Positions 1 to 10,826 of a stretch of 64,000 nucleotides of DNA are shown here, piece by piece. Source of the DNA: Opisthorchis felineus. Lineage: Eukaryota > Platyhelminthes > Trematoda > Opisthorchiida > Opisthorchiidae. The stretch's first letter is position 1, and the number at the start of each line of letters is the position of its first letter. Location: assembly GCA_004794785.1 (NCBI GenBank), contig SJOL01009991.1, positions 68,395 through 132,394 on the forward strand, in the 5' to 3' direction. Position numbers and translations under genes: made by a program. Under the pieces are notes generated by a model. It was not told the origin of the DNA. It did no database searches and saw only the letters and a program-made list of their open reading frames with translations.

Positions 1-1283
1 AGTTCGGGTCAGTCGGCATGCTCCCTACAAGTTGGGAAATAAGCCTATTATTATTACTATTATTATTAATGCCCACTGTTTATGACACTGCCCTTTTCCG
101 CGCAATCCCCTCTACTCACAAACCCCGCCAGTCATGCTTTTATTCTGATTGTAACATTATGATCATGCTTGACGGCATGCCACCCACCATTTGGGAATAA
201 ACATTATTAGTATTATCCACGAAATGCTTCAGCGCCGTGTCCTCCATTTCGCAATCCCTTCTCACAACGCTGCTAAAAATTGCACGGTTGACAACACTAT
301 TTTCAACCGCATGACAGTCTCCATTGAAAATTCGATAATTTCAGCAATATTCACAAAAATTGAAGCAAGACAATCTTTTGTCGGAAGCCAGCGTTACTGG
401 CGTAAGCTTGCAATGGTTGCAGCATTTATCCTAAGAAATCATCTTACGAATCCAAAAGACTGATTACAGCAGAGTAAATTTTTTTGTCTGGCGTGGAAGT
501 TGACAGAAACTCAAACGTGCACACAGCGTACAGCTCTCAACCAAATTCCATCCTTATCACATTCTCCATGTTGTAACTGGGCCGTGCGGAGATCACTCCA
601 TCGTCCAAACGGCAAGACGACTACGCTTCCCATGATTTTCTCCGATCGCCTGTTTCTGCATACTTTGAACTACTAATTCGTCTAGACCTAACCAACTTCC
701 TGGATCAGTTGGCACTTCTGTTTGCGCAGCATTAATATCGGAAACCCACCATATCTCTAGTCAGTACGGTACTGTTCAATCTGGCCCCTGAATGGTAACC
801 TGTGTCACGTAACTAGTCGCGAAATTGCTTAATGAACATTGCCAAACTTTGCATATGGCCAGGTCCATTTGCACCAGTCGCATAACGCCATTAATAATAG
901 TGATAATGTTTATTCCCAAATGGTGGGTGGCATGCCGTCAAGCATGATCATGTTACAATCAGAATAAAAGCATGACTGGCGGGGTTTGTGAGTACAGGGG
1001 ATTGCGCGGAAAAGGGCAATGTCATAAACAGTGGGCATTAATAATAATAATAGTAATAATAATAGGCTTATTTCCCAACTTGCAGGGAGCATGCCGATTG
1101 AGGCATAATCGGGTCGTTACAACTTGAACGCGGCAGGCAACAACACAACGGAGAGGAAGTTATAACCAAAGAGGCATTCTTATTACGTGAAAAGTCACCA
1201 CAGTTGTGGGAACGGAAGAAAGACGAGGATAACGGGCATGAGGTACGACTAGTTCAAAGATGAAGCCGACTGACCCGAACTAA
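1..1283. mobile_element. Long inverted-repeat (foldback-like) element
   Basis: The first 16 bases (AGTTCGGGTCAGTCGG) recur exactly as the reverse complement at 1268-1283. Inside these ends, 17-215 on the plus strand is nearly identical to 893-1095 on the minus strand, including an ATT-rich microsatellite. The right arm has about 170 extra bases (1096-1267) missing from the left arm; the same extra segment is present in a third copy at 5752-6180, so the left arm is the deleted one. The middle (about 216-892) is single copy apart from a block at 230-470. No transposase is visible. It may be a non-autonomous DNA element or an inverted duplication of a dispersed repeat. Because it begins at the window edge, the true left end cannot be judged. 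Confidence 0.6.
230..470. repeat. Dispersed repeat also found at 8110-8370
   Basis: Two stretches match 8110-8370 in the same orientation: one around TGCACGGTTGACAAC, and one beginning TTGTCGGA and running to CTTACGAAT. Spacing is similar and divergence is substantial. This is an old dispersed repeat of unknown class lying inside the inverted-repeat element. Confidence 0.5.
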
Positions 1284-1685
1284 AAATGAAAACCGTTGCT
1301 GGCCATGAATGACCTTGGGCGGTTGGGTGAATGGCTAGGGTCACAAAAAGCAAAAATGGAGATGGAGATAGGAGAATTCGATCTGGAGACGAATGGCAGA
1401 TTTTTCGATCGTGCTTTTGCAAGATCTGTTATTCGCTTATATAGGCGAAACGACAGCCCTTAAAACAATATGATAAACACGACACTCGCGGCAGCTAGCG
1501 TGTGGTTAGAGTTGATCATAGAATATGCACGTCACAACCTCTTTCCGGGACAAAGCTTGAAATCTCTGGGGCTTAGTCGTGTGGCCTTACTTCTACTCCA
1601 CTGGGGCGGCATACCAAGTATCGTGGGTACAAACATCGCCTTCAAGCGACCGTGCACTAATTCACATAGCAGAGAACCGTATAGG

Positions 1686-1895
1686 TGTGGCGGACAGAAA
1701 GCCTGGCCACATGAAACAAATGTTGATGGGCAGGCAAAGCGCATTGGAGGAATGGGTGATAAAAATTTGGACCCATCGACAGCCCAGAGGAAAAAGGCGG
1801 AAGTGGTGGAATTGTGGCGGTAGGTGGATGTGGGCGGGGGGATATTCGTTTTCATAGCAATGAGATACAGTAATACTTACAGTCCTTAGTTAGAT
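1686..1895 (+). repeat. Dispersed repeat, inverted copy at 6490-6720
   Basis: This segment aligns with the reverse complement of 6490-6720 over about 200 bases, sharing blocks such as GATGGGCAGGCA, ATTGTGGCGGT and GGATATT. Both copies can be read as short peptides with a common GHM..MGRQ.AL core, so the unit may derive from coding DNA of a mobile element, but I do not recognise the family. Confidence 0.55.
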
Positions 1896-2870
1896 CAGTA
1901 TAGTTATCACCGGCGGCGATTTGGTCGCTTCGGGGGTATCTGTTTTTGTTGCCTTTGTATTAGGATAATTCGGATATGATTGTGTATGTGAGTGCTTTCA
2001 GGATACGCTGAGAACGACAGGAATGTTGGTTTCCTTAAGCCGCAGAGTACAAGTGGCAGCAAGCAGAAATGGAGTTAGGTTAGTATTTAGTGCTCCAAAA
2101 GAGCACATTTAACGCTAAGTACCAGTCCATTCACAAGATCGTCGCTACGGCTACACCCACGGTAGCAAGTTTGAGGACGCATGAGACCCCTGGATTCTTG
2201 AGATCAAGTCCACACCACTGTAGCTTACGACTAAATTGTATAACCCCTCTTCAACTTCACTGCGTGCAACAATGCGTATGATCACTGCATGTTGACTTCA
2301 CAACATTGGCGTGCTCACGGATCTTCCGTTCTCGACAAAGCTACCGATTGAGCAAGCAGAGAGTTCTCCTTTATAGCAGTCTGAACAATTTTACCTGAGA
2401 TAGGTAATGTGTTAAACATTTTTCCTTTCTGAATCCCTGTCAACTGAAAATGGCATAAGGTAAACTAGAAAAAGGGTGGCTATCCATCAAGTTTGTAACG
2501 ATGCAACCAATAAGTAAAAACATATAGTTTGCCATAGGTGGCTATGTATCTTTCATGCTTGGGCGTGGCAGACGCACAACAAGCATGAGTGCAAAGGAGT
2601 GCTGATAGCCGTTGGATTGGACTATCATGCATAGTTCATGCCTTATAACCAGCGTCGCGCATAGTTATGGGTCTAGCTGTTGCGTCAAGTGGTCAGGACA
2701 AACAGCGCATCTTACGGTTTATCATGATGAACATCAATGACTGGCCTCAGTTTCCGATAATTCCTTTGCGCTTAACGACGTATTTTAGCCCACTGGTGTC
2801 ATGCTTTTCAAGGGTAAATTTATCGTTGTGTTGGAAATTTACATTCAAATAGGTGAAAAAGCCTCATTTT
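1896..2870. other. Intergenic, nothing recognised
   Basis: Only short ORFs without homology that I can recognise. No RNA gene, repeat pair or transposon domain was seen. Confidence 0.4.
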
Positions 2871-3660
2871 CTACTGACTAGTTGTACGTTTCTGAGATTA
2901 TGGATCGTCCACAAAGGTGCATACCAGCATCACTAATGCAAAATGCGTAACGTTGTCTTCCGCTATAATGGCGAACGCAAGACTACCTCCCCAAGAAAGT
3001 GTTGTGCCGAACTTTACCAAGCTAGCTCACCTAAGTTGTTACATCCAACGAGTGCAACGCATACAAACACTATTGAACCATTCACCTAGGTTAAACTTGC
3101 ACTGGAATTTCTGTATACGTTTACTCTTGTTTTAGGAACGTCACAGAGCCGCTAATTAGAATCAAACCAAATTAATTTAGCTAAAACTGTGGGGTTTCCG
3201 AAGCTGCGGCTTTTACGGGGAGATGGTCCAATCCTCCCATACGTTTCGGTGATGTGTTGCCCATAGCATTTGGTTTAAGTGAGCGAAATTTCAGAGTCAT
3301 GGACCGCTACCAATTTGCATTTCATAACCGGCTTACGAGATAATGCACGAAATCAAACTTTAGCATGTTGTAACATTCCGTCGTGTTCATTAGGAGTGAG
3401 ATAGCACCCACAAAATATCCACTGCAAATTCCATCCATGAAAACAGTGGATTGACGTTTGCACGCGTGAAACCCTATAAACGCAACAAATTAGGTGAATT
3501 TTTTCAGCGAACTTCAGCACAGCACAGCACAGTTTTTTGGGATGCTTGCCCTCCGCCCAGTATAATGATGAAAGAGAATTCGATGCACTTTGCAGTAGCG
3601 ATGACAATATGCACCTCTATGGATGATCTCCATTCTCTGATATCCACGACTAGTCAGTAG
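2871..3660. mobile_element. Palindromic MITE-like element
   Basis: The termini are a perfect 12-bp inverted repeat, CTACTGACTAGT at 2871-2882 and its complement at 3649-3660. Similarity between the arms continues inward for roughly 250 bases (2871-3125 against 3395-3660 reversed), with about a third of positions changed. Conceptual translation of the two arms in opposite directions gives related peptides, which shows the arms are homologous and not a chance palindrome. No transposase ORF lies in the 270-base core and no target duplication is obvious. It could be a foldback element, a MITE or an old inverted duplication. Confidence 0.55.
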
Positions 3661-3879
3661 ATGGTGCATCGTTATGAGATAACTGCACGCTAATTACCAG
3701 CACAACAATATCATTCCCGTTGGAAATAATCGCGCTTCTTAGGTAGAGTACGTCATCTAACCCAACTACATTGGCGGAAAATGAGGCCAACTAACGCTAG
3801 TCATCATGATAACAGCACGTGCTTTCGTCTACCTTGGTTACTTATCGTAACCGCCAGCCCCATGTCCATCTGCGACGCT

Positions 3880-4210
3880 GATTATGAGGCCTCACCTGTG
3901 CACGGTAACCTAATCCAATGACCAACGACGGCCCTTCATACTCCTAACTGTACGTGTTGTCGCTTATCTTTGCTATCCGCGGTAAACAACAGGCCGATGA
4001 ACAAGAGGCCTCAACTAGCCTAATCTAACGGCCAACGACGGCGCGTCATACTCATAACTGTAGGCGATTTGTCGCCTTCCTGGGAAAATTGTAGTAACTG
4101 CCGTGCACGTACACAGATATGCAGCCTATTATAAGGCCCCGACCATACATAATAGGCTAATGCAACAAATAACGACAGCCCTACACATCCATACTTGTCG
4201 TCCGTCTGCC
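3880..4210. repeat. Diverged tandem repeat, about 3 units of 110-130 bp
   Basis: A block containing 'aggcct...cctaat..aa....aacgacggc..' recurs at about 3908, 4019 and 4150 with period 111 to 131, each followed by a 'catac..ctgt' block and a 'tgtcg' block. The third unit is the most diverged. A weaker related stretch may extend left to about 3760. Confidence 0.55.
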
Positions 4211-5354
4211 AAGCCTGTCTGAAAAATGCACAGCCACCCTTGGCGAATTATGTTTCGGTTTATTGGTTGCATCGGTACAAACGTAATGTGTAGCCAATCC
4301 AGTTCTCGTTTTCAGGAGGCCGCTTTCACTCGACAGGGTTTCTGAAATGAAAAAACGTATAATCAACTACAAGTTGTATTCTTCTCCCGAAATTTCATTG
4401 AAAACACATAATTAACTAAAGTTTTCGCGGCCAACCCATCAAGTGCTTAATAAATCCCGTTGTCCACAATACCCAATCGGTGTCCACGCTAAAGCTGAAG
4501 TCCTACTGTTGTAGAGGTAAACTTACTACTTGCTCAGTTAGCCCCAGTAGCGACAATGAAGCAATCGTATACAATCATGTACACATGAAACGTAAACCCT
4601 TCATTATTTCCTGATTACCAGCAGTAACATGTAGCACCTACTGGCTGTTTTTGCCAGTTTCTTGGAGCTGACAGCAGTGTCCCGGTGACTGGCGGCCCAC
4701 ACTACTACATTCTTGTTAAGTTTACGTAGTAGATTCCAGTTAAACTACGGTTCTTATCTATTATCTCGCTTATTATTTGTCGGTTGTCTCTGTTTACATC
4801 ACCGCCCCCTTTAACAACGGAGACCCTGTGGTTAGATTTTTTTTGCTTCTGCTTAGGCACAAACTACCGCCATGTAATCTCACTACGTAAACGCCTGTTC
4901 CAAATAGTCCAACGGCTAGCCTCCATGCCTCGGCGGCTAAGTCCCTACCTTCCCATAATTAGGCACCTACTCTGACTCAGCTAGTACTTGGCCTCTAGGT
5001 CGGTCAACAAAATCTACCCATTCCTGAGCTGTAATCTGCGTTCTGCATTTTTTTCGATTGGACACCGCTTTATCTGATGCTTGCTAGCACTCACCAGATG
5101 CTACTGCTCTCATCCTTCCCCCTTTTCTCAAGCTTCAAACTTCGGCTGTAGTTGCGCAAACGCCCCGCACAACTGTTATTCATTCGATCTGGCTTGTCCG
5201 CGTTCTACATCCACATGGTTCTATTACTGGATAAAAGATTTCCGTGCCTCCGCGTCGGCCTGACTCTATCTGTGTCAATCTTTCCGTCTAACCCATATCC
5301 AGCTGCCACGAATACGCGTATCCTCTGTCCGATTGCGGCATCCTTGATGACCGT
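4211..5354. other. Intergenic, nothing recognised
   Basis: No coding, RNA or mobile-element signature that I can support was seen here. Confidence 0.35.
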
Positions 5355-5440
5355 TACGGGGCTGTCCTGGAACCGAAGTACGTCAGTGCAATGATGGCAT
5401 GGCACTGCCGTACCCAGTCTGATGGCACTCCCGCAACTAT
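5355..5440. repeat. Dispersed repeat also at 8968-9050
   Basis: The block GGGGCTGTCC, then GGAACC.AAG.ACG, then a GCCATG/CCCAGTCT segment recurs in the same order and spacing at 8968-9050. Weak similarity may continue downstream of both. The class is unknown. Confidence 0.45.
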
Positions 5441-5751
5441 TTTCTTCGAAATATCGATTGCAACCTCTCGCTCAATCGAGTCTGTAATCACAACCGCAAC
5501 CAAATTCATCACTTGGCCCCAACCGACCCATTCTAAACGCTGAACCTATCGTTCGGATTTAACCGACGAAGCTCCCTGCCGCAATATGCCTCTTCCACAA
5601 GTTCAATTTCATTGACGGCGTTCGTTTGGCCCTATGCGCTAGCATCATCTCCCCATCAAAACTGTACTTTACACCTGACTTCCCTACAACAGTGATACCA
5701 CCATTTACTCGACCGCCCAAGGCCACTCATGGACAGCAAAGGTTTTCAGTT

Positions 5752-6180
5752 TTAGTTCAGGTCGGGCGGTTTATCTTTGAACTAGTCGTACCTCACGCTC
5801 ATTGCCCTCGTTTTTTCTCCGTTCCTACATCTGTGGTGACTTTTCACATAATAAAAAAGCCCGTTGTGTTGTTGTCTGCCGCGATCTGGTTGTAACGACT
5901 CGATCATGCCTGCATCAGCATGCTCTCTACATATCGGGAAATGAAACCTATTATTATATCGCATTATGCCCACCGGTTATGACGCTGCCCCTTTTCTATG
6001 CAGTCCCCTGTACTCACAACCCTTCAGTCATGCTTTTATTTTGACTGTACTATTATGATCATGCCTGACGGTATGCCACCCAATAGTCAGGAACAAACAT
6101 TACTATTATTATTATTATACACCGATGGTTCGGTAGCCAGATTCAGTGATCATACGCACTATTGGACACAGCGAAGTTAA
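5752..6180 (+). repeat. Third copy of the 1-1283 element arm
   Basis: It starts AGTTCAGGTCGGGCGG and follows the full-length right arm of the first element (read on the minus strand from 1283) through the same landmarks: 'tttgaactagtcgtacctca', 'gtggtgacttttcac', 'gttgtgttgttg', then the CATGCTC, ATT microsatellite and TGATCATGC segments. No opposing arm was found downstream, so this is a solo arm or a broken element. Confidence 0.6.
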
Positions 6181-6489
6181 AGATAAAGAGGGGTGTATAC
6201 TAGTCAGTCTCATGCTCAAGTGGTGTAGACTTCAGCCTTAGGATTCTAGGGCCGCAGGCGTCCTCAGAAGTGCACCAGTGTACGCGGGCGTGGCAAAATC
6301 TAGTGAGTGGGTGAGTACTTAATGCCAAACCTGCTCGATTGGGGCACTAAAACGTAGCTTCACTCAAATCCTGCTTCCCGTGCCCGATGCCACGCAGCTT
6401 AATAGAATCCACATCTCTGTCGTCGTCATCATAGCTTGCAAGCGTTCCACAGTCAACCGCAGTAGCAGTCTCACCAACTAACTAATTTT

Positions 6490-6720
6490 CTCTAACAGCG
6501 ATGATGATCTATTCGGTGACTACAAGGTTTACTGTGCCTCGTTGCCCCGTAAAAATATCCCTCAACCCACATCCAAGTAACTTACACCGCCACAATGCCA
6601 CTACTCCCGCTTTTGTCCTATAAGTGGCCGACAGACCCTGACTCCCAATAATCCATCCCATTAATGCGCCCTGCCTGCCCATCCACATATGTCCTACTTG
6701 GTTGGCCCTACCGGTCACTA
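6490..6720 (-). repeat. Inverted copy of the 1686-1895 repeat
   Basis: On the minus strand this aligns with 1686-1895 over about 200 bases. The longest ORF in it (69 codons) is a shadow of the repeat, not a supported gene. Confidence 0.5.
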
Positions 6721-6859
6721 ACTAGCCTATCATCATCATAAACGGCACGATATCAGTGTTAAACATTAGTGTTTTGCTACCGTACAGCAGTGATTTATTT
6801 GAAAGCCTTGTTGTGGAGAAAAGAATAAAGGTGGAGATTGAAGGGACTTAGTGCTAGCT

Positions 6860-8060
6860 TACTGCAGTCATTCCGAGGTGTCTACACCTCCAGACACTCA
6901 TTCAGGCAATACGGATAAAAAATGACAACAAGAACGCCACTGACATTGGTCGGCACCCATATCTTGTAGAGGCTCAACCAGGTGTAGCGGGGATAACGTG
7001 GTCCTCCTCCTGGAAGGCGAGTGGCAACAACCGCACCCACACGTTTCATAATCACTTTCAGAACCCCCTACCAGGTCGAGGGTTGGCCACCTCTCTGCTT
7101 TCGGCACTATCAATTAGACACCAAAAACAGCGCTCTCTTCGGCAATCGATGGTTTGGCATACGCATTGCATAGCCTAACAAGCGCAGCTTCCGGTTTTGG
7201 ACACTCTTTAATGAAAGTTGCAGTTACACAACCAAAAATTCGCTTTCTAATTGCTTTGTTGTGGAGTCGCTGACTACAACCCACACAAGCCATGGTTTTG
7301 AGACAACGGTTGTCCAACACGCGATTATATCTCAGTTTTGCTGCTTGAACAGGTGGAGTCTCACAGCTATACGACAAAATAGCCCCACTGTAGCCTGATA
7401 CACACGTTTCCTGAGATCCAGGGATATACCGCTTTGACGCCATAGGTGTCTCAAATTAGAAAACGCGCCCCTAGCCCCGCAGACTTGCGCACTGACATCA
7501 TCTGTCATACTACAGTCAGAAATACTGCAAGTTCCAACATACATAAAACGCTCCACAACTAACAGTACCTCTCCCTGGATTGTGGGTGGCGTGCCCACGA
7601 GCATGATCTTACTCGTAGAGGGTGCAAAGGGCATACCAAAGGACGGGATGACCGGTCAGCTCATCCGAAAACACCTGTACCTTCTCCGCTTCAAAGACGA
7701 GATCCGTATGGTCTGCATATTACAACTCGACAAGGTTTTCGTCACAGGCTATTTGAACACCGGGGTTATGGAGACCTTCCAGCGTCCGCCTCATGATTTC
7801 ATTCATCACGAGTTTAAATAAGAATGGAGAGATTGGGCAGCCCGGATAGACGCCGCTTTGTGTATGGAAGCTTTTTGAGAGCTCTCCATATACTCTCACA
7901 CTTTCAGAAGTCTCAGAATACAAAGAACCGCGGCATTCCTTGATGGGCAAGCGTGTCAAGGAGAACAGACCGGTCAACCGAGTCGAATGCGCCTTGGAAA
8001 TCCAGGAAATTCAGTAAAATTGTCGCTGTTGTTATACGCATGGCATTGTTCTAGAACCTG
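6860..8060 (-). mobile_element. LINE B fragment: reverse transcriptase palm to 3' end (degenerate)
   Basis: Read on the minus strand, 8040-7720 gives a reverse-transcriptase palm. The motif LDFQGAFDSVDR corresponds to domain A (catalytic Asp region), followed by SVRVYGELSKSF and a GCPISPFLFK-type domain. From 7634 to 7330 comes the thumb (IMLVGTPPTIQGE, NLRHLWRQ), then C-terminal parts to about 6890. The YxDD catalytic box is disrupted, and frameshifts and stops split the protein, so it is dead. The copy is 5'-truncated near 8060, as is usual for target-primed insertion. The 3' end shares 'gtgtctggaggtgtagacacctc' landmarks with copies near 13750, 14740 and 41270. Confidence 0.75.
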
Positions 8061-8632
8061 ACGGATTGTGGTAACCCCAAACATCCACCAAATCTTTCCG
8101 TACCAAGTCCGCCCCATCCGCACCTTCTCTTTCCAACAATGCGAAATACTGCACGGTTGACAACCCTCACTTCAACTGCATGCCCTTTCCCCAAAGACAG
8201 TCCTACCCTATGCTGAACCTCAAACTCCGCCTTTTGCAGTGGGAGAAGAAAACTAAAATGGAAGCAGCCTTTGTCGGACGTCTGTGCCGCTGGCCTGAGC
8301 TTGCCTTGGTTGTAGCATATATCCCGGGCAACCCTCTTACGAATAAAAAATGTTGACAGCATAGCAAAAATGACAGCAAAGACGAGATGAATACACGTGG
8401 TATGACGCCCCAGAAACCAGTCGTTTTGCCAAACCTCCACGCTTTTCTTTATGCTGTAACTGCACCAATCTGAGGTCACCTCATCGTACAAAAACGCAAC
8501 ACCACCAAATATCTCACGGTTTTTTCTGATCTCTTGTCCCTGCACGCTCCGAGTTTTATTGGTTACGCACAATTTAGCTAATGCACGTCTCTCATAATCG
8601 ACCATTTTCAAACCTGTTCGCATCGACCACAT
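8051..8632 (-). other. 193-codon ORF of unknown nature, partly within a repeat
   Basis: An open frame of 193 codons begins at ATG 8632 on the minus strand. Its C-terminal half covers the repeat shared with 230-470. It includes one hydrophobic stretch at about residues 80-97 (LVFAVIFAMLSTFFI). I recognise no domain. There is no intron or expression signal, and the overlap with a dispersed repeat argues for mobile-element-derived or chance reading. I would not annotate it as a host gene without transcript support. Confidence 0.2.
8110..8370. repeat. Dispersed repeat, second copy of 230-470
   Basis: Same orientation as 230-470, with conserved blocks around the 'gcacggttgacaac' and 'ttgtcgga' segments. 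It lies immediately upstream of the 5'-truncated end of the LINE B fragment. Confidence 0.5.
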
Positions 8633-8967
8633 ACCTACTATCGATTGCCGTTTTTGAAACTGGGCGTTGTCGCTTCCCTGCAGTAAATAGAAATTGTGAG
8701 CAATTTTAGCTACCCGCTATTTCAAGATGCAGCCTAATTCATACCAACGTGCCGTCTAGTGGACGATTTGACACTTTTTCCTACTTTGGGGCCCAATGCA
8801 GACACGGCTTTCTTTTCGCCTCGTTTGAATGACAGCAATGGAACGCCGTGGGCTCTCGATTGACCCAAGAATATGCTCCATCCATGCTGGTCCTAATTTT
8901 TTGCGATTCCTTGGCCAAGCTTAACTACCATGACAAACTTAACTGACTCCCCCAAGATGTTCATGTG

Positions 8968-9050
8968 CGGGGCTGTCCAGGAACCCAAGAACGAGGTCGC
9001 CATGACGGTACCGCGACTGCCATGCCCAGTCTAATAGCTTGCTTGTATTT
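8968..9050. repeat. Dispersed repeat, second copy of 5355-5440
   Basis: Matches 5355-5440 through the GGGGCTGTCC and CCCAGTCT blocks. The class is unknown. Confidence 0.45.
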
Positions 9051-10289
9051 CATTATATCCTTAATATTTCCTGACCAAGCGTGTTACACGCGTCCACAAG
9101 ACGGTCACAATCCTTTGAATCTGTGCTAGAGCTCCAAAGCACTGGCCGCCCCATCGTTCTGCTCGCCAGTTCTGCCCATAAACCCACTAATGCCTCTAAT
9201 GGTACTATCAGGGGGTCGGTATACCGGTAAAAAAAACCGTACCGCGCACTCAATAAAGCGTGTGCTGACCATGATAAAAAATGACAAGACTTACTGGCTG
9301 TGACGACTTCCCTGACTTAGTTTAGCAGGAAGCCTGCCACAACCACAGAAACCTTTTTCCCATGAGCTCTCCAACGGCCGCTCAACTTTGAGTCCGCGCG
9401 GATATATAGGGCGTACTTATTGTTTATGTAGTCTTGAGATTATCTCCAAATCAAATATAGAAGAAAACACTTGAAGGAAACAGCTATCCCACAAAATTTC
9501 CCATTGTTTTCACGGAGGCACCATGTAGAGCCATTTACAGCCATTAAAATATAGATTTGGCGCCTATAGTGGACCTCGGGTACGTCCGTACAACTTCCAA
9601 CAAAATTGCGTCCACATGAGGAGGTTTTAGAGGTTTGAATACATACCATAAAATGCTAAAATTGTTTGTTAAAAAAGTTCTCCGTTGAACCTACTGTTTC
9701 AGAGCGATTTGCGGCGTGCGTCTAAGGATCGGCCGTTGTAGTGTTAAAACACGACTAGATTTGATTTCGTTCTTTGTCTCGAAAACTGGCAATCACATGC
9801 GAATCTGCGGTGGCCTGTGACCTTGAAAATTTGCGCACCTGAACAAAATGCTGTGGGAAACATAGCACTGGAATGTGCAAGTGAAGCAGACTCACTAGCC
9901 GTAAAATTTTCAATTTTGAAAACTCCACGCATTTGACGAAATTAATTTCGGTTTATTTCTGGTGAGCAACCGAACCAATTAATTTAAACCCGCACAGAAT
10001 ATGCGCTGCAAGTTTTATCCGCGGAAAGCCGCTCTTTAATTGATCCCTGACTCGGTTATGGATCAGGAAATATCACGAAGAATTTATTGATACTCTTTAC
10101 GCCGACGTCACCACGGCATAAGTTCGGGAGCACGCTGTGGACCCATCCGATCCATCTTCTGGGGCGAATATTTGATCAGCGCTTTTGTGGCGGTCATCTT
10201 TGATTCCGAGGGGCGCTCGGAGCTGAACCGGAAACTGTGTCAAACAAGCACCAATTGAAACTTTGTCCAAGCAGACCATGGCGGAAAGC
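9051..10289. other. Intergenic, nothing recognised
   Basis: Only short ORFs. A 66-codon minus ORF at 9053-9253 looks moderately protein-like but has no recognisable motif. No RNA gene was seen. Confidence 0.35.
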
Positions 10290-10826
10290 CTAAACGTTGT
10301 GTACAGCCCATATCACACCATAACTGATGAGGTGGAATATCATACCCCCAAATAAGGACACAACTCGCAACCCGCAGCGCTTGTTTAGATCGATTGCTGC
10401 ATAAAAGACGGCGTACTGGTGCCAAAGTAACCCTTTACACAACAGATCACCAACGGCCACGAACAAGGGATAGTTGACAACAATTTGCTTCGGTTTACTC
10501 AGAGCTTGGGTGCTGCCCTCAATGACCAGTGGTGCCTGAGAATTTACGCACCTGAGTGGCGATGTGACGACAGTAGGCTTGAAGCTGCTTGCCAGAAAGC
10601 CAAATACAGAACACACCAACGAGCCTACAGATCTGCGATTAAAGCTTTCCTCAATGAATAACATCGAAGTTGTGTTACTGGAGGCTGGTTTTCGAATATA
10701 CTCTTTAATGGACCTAGCCAGATAACCAATGTAGTAAATGGAACAAGCACAAGGAAACCTACCATGGCACCACTGGTGGCCCACAAGCCAAGTGCCAGGC
10801 CAAGTGATCAATAACCAGAGAACCAA
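10290..10826 (-). pseudogene. ORF with a GIY-YIG-like motif, possible Penelope-type element remnant
   Basis: A 178-codon ATG-started minus frame. Near residues 27-46 it reads CACS-IYYIGYLARSIKEYIRK, which resembles the nuclease signature of GIY-YIG domains (Tyr-Ile-Gly followed by a conserved Arg about 10 residues later) and the preceding Cys-x-Cys often seen in such domains of Penelope-like retroelements. The expected His and catalytic Glu are not recognisable, and no reverse transcriptase was found next to it. It may be a decayed C-terminal nuclease piece or a chance match. The rest of the frame matches nothing I know. Confidence 0.3.
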
